From contig OY821747.1 in assembly GCA_963682055.1 (NCBI GenBank), positions 19,084,258-19,148,257 of the forward strand: DNA of 64,000 nucleotides. Reading direction: 5' to 3'. Shown piece by piece: positions 57,035 to 64,000 of the stretch. Below the pieces are notes generated by a model. The model was not told the origin of the DNA. It saw only the letters and a list, made by a program, of their open reading frames with translations, and did no database searches. How positions within the stretch are numbered: position 1 is the first letter of the stretch; each line of letters starts with the position of its first letter. The stretch comes from Primula veris (taxonomy: Eukaryota; Streptophyta; Magnoliopsida; Ericales; Primulaceae). A program made the position numbers and the translations under genes.

Positions 57035-58478
57035 CTCGAATAGATTTTTATAATTTGCCACAACCAATAAAGTTTAATGGCAAAACAAGATACTAAGACG
57101 GGCACACACAAAAAAAAAAGCAAAAAGAGAGGAAACCTGGAAAGGGTCTCTCTCTCTCTCTCTCCTCTTTGGTTTGATTCCTGAATTTCAATTAAAAATA
57201 TTATTCCCAAATAATAACATCCAAACTTTGCTTAACCGCGTCTTTACCCTTTTTTTGTGTGTGCTTGTTTATGGTCTCCTATTTTTCATGTTTAGTCCAT
57301 TTGATCTCTACACATTCAATTTTGAACACTAATGGTTCCCATTATATTGAAGAATAAATAGTATACGACTATTTATTTAAGAGATCCATTAAACCAATAG
57401 CAGTTTATTTACATTCAAAATTTGTATGCTGCTTTTATTTCACTTGGGAATTTCTTTAGTTTTCCTATATATAGGCATTAGGAAAATTGTTTAAGCCTAT
57501 CCAGAATTTTGCGAGTTACTATATTACAGCTCTGGAAAGAGTTTAGTTCAGATCGGATTGACCAAGATACTAGCCCATCTCAAATCGGCAAACATTTGTG
57601 TTTTGTTTTAGAAATTCGCTCCACTAAGTCTTATCTTTAAAATCTTCTACCGTTCTAAGTCGATTCTTTGGTTTCAGTTGCCTTCTACAACTTCACAAAT
57701 TTGATCGTTCTTGATCTTACATAAATCAGGATTCTTACATCATCACAAGCGATGAAATCGTTCTTGATATAATTTTTTTTCCACAAAAAACCTAGACCAG
57801 AGATGTCTTAGGGCTCCATAATTTTATTTCTCTTATCTATTAACTCAACTCGTGCAGTTGAGACCCAGATGTTATGATTTACAATTACGCTACCATTGTA
57901 CAGCTATGTATTATTTAATATTACTTCTTTCTACAGTATTTACCAGTCACATCTCACCAATATTAAATAAAATGTCATCCACCATCGTATCCTTTTTCCA
58001 GACAGCACAGGTTTACTTGTCCACATACTCGCAACAAAAATATTACATTGTAAAATTGCAGATCAAAATATGACAACCCATAAAACATTGTAAATTTCTC
58101 ATGCATAGCAAACAGCAATTGTCAAAAATATTAATCATCAAAACTGTTAAAATACCAAACAGAGAACAAGTACCATATGCCAACCGCAACAATATTCATT
58201 CTCCTCATTTTACTCAAAGGTGAACAGGAATCATCCAAAATATAAAGTGGTGCGATTTTGTATCCGATCAAAGTTATCCCAAAACCAACATAATATAAGC
58301 AAATTTAACCAACGCGTCTCAAAGGCTAAATAAAATAAACTGCATCAAGTTTGTGGCAATAAAAATTGCAGGCTGCTCAGATTGCATACAAGCAGCACAA
58401 GCTATAGTATCCTGTTATTATAAAACAAGCCATACGAATTAAATTCCGATGATGGCAACAAAATATAGATGCGACTCT
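57035..58478. other. GEM-like promoter and phosphate-carrier 3' region
   Basis: It carries the (CT)n tract at 57148-57167. The right-hand 300-400 bp are probably the 3' UTR of the phosphate carrier. No other gene or repeat is recognisable. Confidence 0.5.
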
Positions 58479-60705
58479 CTATGCCTTTTCTGGAAGAGCA
58501 GCAGGAGCAGCACCACCAGTTGTTGGCCTGCACAAAAGAAACGAAATAGAAAGTACGGGTATGGTTAGTTCAATTCAAAACAACTACTTTAATAGACACA
58601 GAAGGAACTATAAAACGGATGACGCGAAAAAGAGGAACTTACAGGCCAACAAAGACCTTAAAGGAATCATAGAGACCCCATTGAGCTCCAGTGAGAGTTC
58701 CAATCATGACAATACGAAGAGGAAGCCCACGAGTGAACAGACCTACCACTCCAATCTTCTTCACCGCCTGCACAAGAACAGGAGAGAACAAACTCAGCCA
58801 ACAAACACATAAAGCGCAATCTAGAAAGGAGGTGAGAAAAGGTTGATTTGGCTAAGAACTTGAAAAGGAAAACAACACAAGTTTTTACTCACATCACCAA
58901 CAGTTGCGCCCTTGGCATTGTTGAGGAAAGAGACAAGATTATCAGCAGGGTGAGACACAATGGCACACAAAACACCAGCAACATATCCACCTGCAAAGCT
59001 CACACCAAGCTGGAATGATTTGCTGCATTCGTTTTTAGGTGTGGGGATGGCATATTTGTACAGCATCTCCACAATGGTCTCAAAAGATGCAAACTTCATC
59101 ATGGTATCTGCACCATTATTCATAAGACTTGATCAGGCCAAAGACATCTAAAGAATAAGAAAAGCAATACGAAGGGGAGAATTTCAGAAACCTTTTCCCA
59201 GCCTCCTCGAAGAGGCCTTTGGATAAAATTGGTTTTACTCGAGTGATGATGCATAATAAGTGATTTATAACTTGAAAAGAAATTGAGTCTACATGTGATA
59301 AAAGAAGCTAATAGATCTATAGATATTCACTAGAATGGTTTACAGAAATCAATATGAATAGCATAAAGCAAAACACGATTAGTTAGATATGATTGCATTA
59401 AAAGTACCATAAGCCTTTATTGCACCCAACCCAAATTTAAAATCTTACTGTAAAGACAAGTGGGGAGGGAATAATGTAAATGAAATCATCATTATGTAGG
59501 CATCATGTACAAAAGTGGAGAAGGAATAATGGAAGTGAGGTGAATTAATTGGCGCCACTCAAGAGATGTATAAAATAGAAGTTCTACAGTTCAACTAAGA
59601 TATTGGTCTACAATCTACACATAAAACTGACAGATCCATCCATAAAAAATCGTTACGAAGGCTTACAGAAATCAAGGTTAAATCCTCCCATGATAGTACA
59701 ATGAGCATTTATTTCCCCAAAAATGAGTTCAATATTTAGGTATAAATGGTGAGCGAATAATATGCATCAAGTAAACATCACAAAGAGCACAATAATTGGT
59801 GCAGGCAGCAATAAAAGAAAGAACTGCCAATACTGATTATTTTCTTAGTGAAAGCAATATACTGTATTAAGAAATATAACTTTTAAGGGGTGACCTTTAT
59901 CACATCAAGGCTGGTGAAGACATAAATCAACAATAGAAACCTGGTCATATGACTGAGAATGAATTTTAGTCATGAACTTTTAGATGTTGCAATTTGAAAC
60001 ATTAGAGAAAAGGTTTATGTGCACATGGATTCAAATATAACTTTCACCAAGAAACTTATATGTAGCAAAATGAAGACCATCACAACAAAAGAATTAATAA
60101 AATTTATTTTTATACCACATTAAATCAAGCTTTCTTAATCAGTGGGGAATAGGAAAAAAAAATATCAAACAGGGAACAAGTGCGTAGACATCAAAATGGA
60201 AAATGACTAAACTTACATGGAATTTGACGTCCCCAGAGTGGAACTATTCCCTTGTACAACCTGCATATATTATTTAGAAGTTAAATCATATGAACATTCT
60301 AATATCATTAGGAATGACTTTAAAAGGGTGAAAGGGCACATACCCAAGAGCGCCTTCAGATCGGACAAACTTTGGGAGCCCATCACCCAAGCCTCTGGCG
60401 AAACCAGGTTGAGTCTGGACACGAACCTTGACAGCCTCAAAGGGACAAAGAGCAACATCAGCAATAACCTCGGCAGATGCAGATCCAGCTAGGTAAATGA
60501 GGGTCTTGTACTTTGTAGCATACTCTGGTCCAGCAATGTCGGAGTAGTATTTCTTGAAGAACTCGTAGAACCCAAACTTGCAAGCACCCTGGGCACTGTA
60601 ACCGAGGAGAGTGGGCACCCATCCTCTGAAGAAGCCTCTCACTCCTTGCTCCTTAAGCAACACTCCAAACCCAGAAGAGATGCTCTTGTACTTTGCAGAG
60701 TCAAT
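58479..60705 (-). CDS. Mitochondrial phosphate carrier (PHT3/MPT3 type), 5' exon(s) outside window
   Basis: Five exons on the minus strand: 60705-60344, 60260-60217, 59107-58893, 58767-58643 and 58527-58479, encoding the last 264 residues in an unbroken frame. Visible parts: [40 protein letters not shown], the second carrier signature [33 protein letters not shown], the third-repeat signature [32 protein letters not shown] and the end AALPEKA. The family imports phosphate into the mitochondrial matrix with protons and resides in the inner membrane. The N-terminal repeat (transit region and first PLDLVK-type signature) was not found up to 64000, so the upstream intron exceeds 3.3 kb and the gene runs off the edge. 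Confidence 0.95.
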
Positions 60706-62076
60706 CTAACATAACAAATGTTAACAGTTAGATTACCAGGCACAATTTTATATAAACACGGAGTTCAGATATCACCTTACTTATCCTAATTCAAGACTAA
60801 CACTTGAAAATCACGAAAAAGGGTACAGTAGTACAGTACATACAATGCCAGGTTTTGCCAAATTGCTCTTAAATCTACACAAAGTTATATTTTGAGAGAA
60901 ACAGTCTTGACAAATAAGTTTGTAACTAGTAACTACTAGTGATTCGAAATAAGCTGCAAGTATTTAGTCTATGCTTACAAGAAAGACGAATACCTAACGA
61001 AACTAGTTGGAAAATACATACATAGATATTAAGTACATGAAAGCTAACAAAGAGAGGGAGGAAGTAGGCAGTGACACGAGGGGTAAAAGATGTCTAGTTT
61101 AGTCAGATAGTATCTAACAAAGCCTATTTCTTTCTAGACCAATATTAGAAAATAATAAAAATTACGGTTTCACTTCTGACAAAAGATGTCTAGTTTAATC
61201 ATATATCTAACAGCAAGGTATATAAAAAATAAGAGGCGCCATGACGCCATCACAACAATTTAGAATAATAAAAACATAAAATAGGGAAAGAGGAGAATAA
61301 ATTACAACCAAAGGTTGCTAGTTCACTGTACGATGCATAGAACTAACAAATGAAATCAAGAAAATGGATAGATTCAAGAAACAGTGACAGGTCGAAAACA
61401 AAAACAGGAAAAGAAAAAAAAACATAACTAAATGGAGTTGAAATATATATGAGTGTGAAATATATATATGAGTGTAAACATCTTGATCAAGCAACCAAAT
61501 ACAACGCTATATCAACATAAGAGGCCAAGGTGTTGTATTTCTCATGCCAAATCAAAACTAGCATATAAGATCCTAAAAAGTAAGGTATCAGATAGCTCCA
61601 GATCTAGACACCAAGTTATACTTCATCGTAAACAGTTTTAAAAACATGTTTCAAAGAGACAAAAGCCTTGTAAGAGAAGAAAGCAAAAACGACGGATCAC
61701 ATGTACAGTAAATATCCAGCATGGGAGAATATTAATCCAATAAGATACTCAATTGGACAACAACTCCAAAGGGATAAACTGTGTACGTACATAAAAAACA
61801 TGTAGTAAATAAAATAATAAAATGGATTAGTTTTTCTAATCAACAGAAAATTAAATAAAATAGTAGTAAATAACAGCAGCTTAGAGTGAAAACCAAGCAA
61901 GACAGATTCATATATATATATATATATGCATATAGTTTAGGACACTTGAAATCAACAAATGAAATTTAGGCTTCGGGTATATCCCATGAATGCACAAGCA
62001 CTAACAAATAAAATGATAAAACGATGACGAAAGCCAAGCAAGGCTATTTCATATATAAGCATATAGTTTAGTATAA

Positions 62077-62525
62077 GAGCATTCTCAACTGTCTTTTTAA
62101 GAGACTCTATATCTATACATTTATACAAGTTTTGAAAAATCTGAGTCACATCAGTGACTATATACACGTTTATTTATCTTTAAGTCTAAAATGTTTTAGC
62201 ATTCCTCTCTAGATGCATACAGGAATCGGAGAGAATTATATGTATTATTTTATTCAAAAAATAAACCAGACCCACAACAACCCATTCATTTCTCCTTCAC
62301 TTTTATACCTCTCCTTCTCTCTCTAAGTTGTCTGAGTTTTGGCGATTCCAAATCAATATCCACAAACTACTCTTTTCTACTATTTCACCATCAAATATTA
62401 GGATTGCATTTATCTTGACTACAGTCATCAACGAAATTTGATATTTGAGATCACTCACCCCATCGTCACTGAGATCCCAACAATTTGTCATATCCATATC
62501 TGAATAAAAATGGGTTTTTACATAG

Positions 62526-62572
<47 letters not shown>

Positions 62573-62923
62573 TTGTCATATCCATATCTGAATAAAAATG
62601 GGTTTTTACATAGTTTTATATATATATATATATAATCTGAATTTTCATAGATTTTCTTTTATTTTTGATAGTTGAACTAGATTTGAAAAGTATCTCCTTT
62701 TTCCCCAACTGTTGTTTGGATCACCCCGACTACATAAACAAAACCCAATTGCTGTCTGTAATTTGCGAAATGCTACAAAGAATTATTATTATTTAAATGG
62801 CTTATATAAGTCAATACACATGGACTGTTGTGTAAAATATAAGAAATTCATACAACTCTCACTTATAATGCTCTATAACACTATATTTATAGAGAATAGT
62901 CATAAGCACCGATGAGAATGCTC
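62077..62923. mobile_element. Harbinger/Tourist-like element with TAA target duplication
   Basis: The ends GAGCATTCTCA and TGAGAATGCTC are perfect 11-bp inverted repeats. TAA lies directly outside both ends (62074-62076 and 62924-62926), the 3-bp target typical of PIF/Harbinger. The 847 bp hold no transposase frame. Inside, a 48-bp segment (CAATTTGTCATATCCATATC...) is duplicated on the two sides of a (TA)n tract, at about 62480-62528 and 62570-62617. Confidence 0.75.
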
Positions 62924-62999
62924 TAAGCATATAGTTTAGTTTCGGATTCATATATAAGCATATAGTTTAGTTTCGGATTCATATATAAGCATATAGTAC

Positions 63000-63760
63000 A
63001 CCTGAAATCAATAAATGAATTTAGTCTCGGGTTTATCTATCTTACACAAAACGTAACATACAAAATAAGAAAAGTTGGTTATAGTTGCAAGCTGTGCAGG
63101 AATATCCAAGATCTAAGCTCAAAATGACGGAATGCTTTCGAAAACAAACACAGTGGGAAAATACAATAAGAAATGGAGTAGTAATAAATAAAGCACAGAT
63201 TGAGAAAGGAGAAAAAAAGGGGTTAAAACAGTAGTAATAGAATAGAAAAACAGAAATGGTGTAATAAATAGATCGACAAATGAAATTGAAGTTTCGTGTT
63301 TATCTATTTTAAACCAAACCTAACATACAATATAACAATAAAGTAAGGTATAGTTGCAAGCTGTGCAGGAATATACAAAGATCTACGCTCAAAAATAAAC
63401 CAAACACAGTAGGGAAATAGAATAAGAAGTAGAAATAAATAAAGCACGGATCGAGAAAGGAGAAAATAAAGGGGTGCTAAAATAGTAGTAGTAAAATAGA
63501 AAAAAACAGAAATGGAGTAATAAATAGAATGACAAATGAAATTTAGGTTTCTGGTTGATCGTAAAGCAAACCAAACAGACAAATTCAGAAAAAGTTAGGT
63601 ATTATTACAAGATGTACAGGATTATCCAAGATCTAAGCTCAAAATTACGAAATCCGTTCAATAAACAAACACAGTAGGGAAATAGAATAATAAGTAGTAG
63701 AAAAAAACACAGATTGAAGAGGGGGTAAAATTGTAGTGGTAGAATTGAATAAACAAAAAA
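63000..63760. repeat. Three tandem units of about 255-266 bp
   Basis: Words such as GTTTATCTATTTTAAACC (63032, 63298, and degraded at 63553), GCAAGCTGTGCAGGAATAT, CAAACACAGTAGGGAAATAG and AGATTGAGAAAGGAG recur in the same order in each unit. Confidence 0.85.
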
Positions 63761-64000
63761 GGAGTAATTATAGACTAGCATATAAGTTTATAAAAAAGAA
63801 GGTATCAGATTACTCTAGATCTAAATACCAAGTAATACTTCATTAAAAACAGTCTACAAAACATGTTTCAAAGAGACAAAAACTTTTTTTCCTAAAAAAG
63901 TTTGAAACTAGATCTTTCATGGAGGTATATTATGCACAAGATTAACAAATAAAATGATAGATTAGTTTTTTCTAATCAACAGAGTATTAAAATAAACTAG

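Larger units (their letters stand above)
60706..64000 (-). other. Long 5' intron of the phosphate-carrier gene, filled with repeats
   Basis: No coding exon was found. Contents: a Harbinger-like element at 62077-62923; three tandem 255-266 bp units at about 63000-63760; and a block of about 110 bp at 61570-61680 repeated at 63785-63895 (GGTATCAGAT, AACATGTTTCAAAGAGACAA). (TA)n tracts lie at 61911-61927, 62526-62568 and 62618-62633. Confidence 0.6.

Noticed and set aside
57035..57067. Longer N-terminus for the GEM-like protein
   Set aside because: That frame begins at a TTG; the first ATG is at 57034.

Overview
This is a eudicot plant nuclear window. It is AT-rich, its genes carry many short exons with GT-AG introns, and it is dense in copia elements, MITEs, a Mutator-like element and microsatellites. 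I cannot name the species from the sequence.

Seven host genes are recognisable. The first four run in an order that, as I recall it, matches Arabidopsis chromosome 3. They are an At2g33490/At3g26910-type BAR-like Pro/Ser-rich protein (8367-16636 +), the shikimate kinase-like plastid protein SKL1 (18902-23440 +), an Atos/FAM214-type 'meiosis chromosome segregation' protein whose frame is broken twice (32007-34438 +), and a phytyl ester synthase/acyltransferase of the PES1/PES2 type (34922-40715 -). Then come a myristoylated BRO1-domain protein (50868-54075 -), a GEM-like GRAM-domain protein (55887-57034 -) and the 3' part of a mitochondrial phosphate carrier (58479-60705 -, running off the right edge). 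For six of the seven I traced exon phases; the coding frame closes in five complete genes and stays open through the visible part of the carrier.

Mobile DNA fills most of the rest. From left to right: a degenerate minus-strand Ty1/copia element (1-5751) whose gag is replaced by 117-bp and 29-bp tandem repeats; a Stowaway-like MITE and a Mutator-type MITE with a 10-bp target duplication just upstream of the BAR-like gene; an intact-ended 3.1-kb non-autonomous LTR element (10399-13540) in intron 2 of that gene; a hAT-type MITE in SKL1 intron 1; a 5.5-kb Mutator-like element (about 25215-30754) with long inverted repeats, a decayed FAR1/MULE/SWIM transposase, an OTU-protease module and an opposite-strand accessory ORF; a full-length but dead plus-strand copia element with 1.24-kb LTRs (41775-49687); and a Harbinger-like element plus 255-bp tandem repeats in the carrier intron. 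A truncated tRNA-Phe(GAA) relic lies at 50260-50325.

The host genes do not form one pathway. SKL1 and the ester synthase are plastid proteins, the carrier is mitochondrial, and the BAR-like, BRO1 and GRAM proteins are of membrane-associated or lipid-binding types. The least routine object is the Mutator-like element with its OTU module and reverse-strand ORF.
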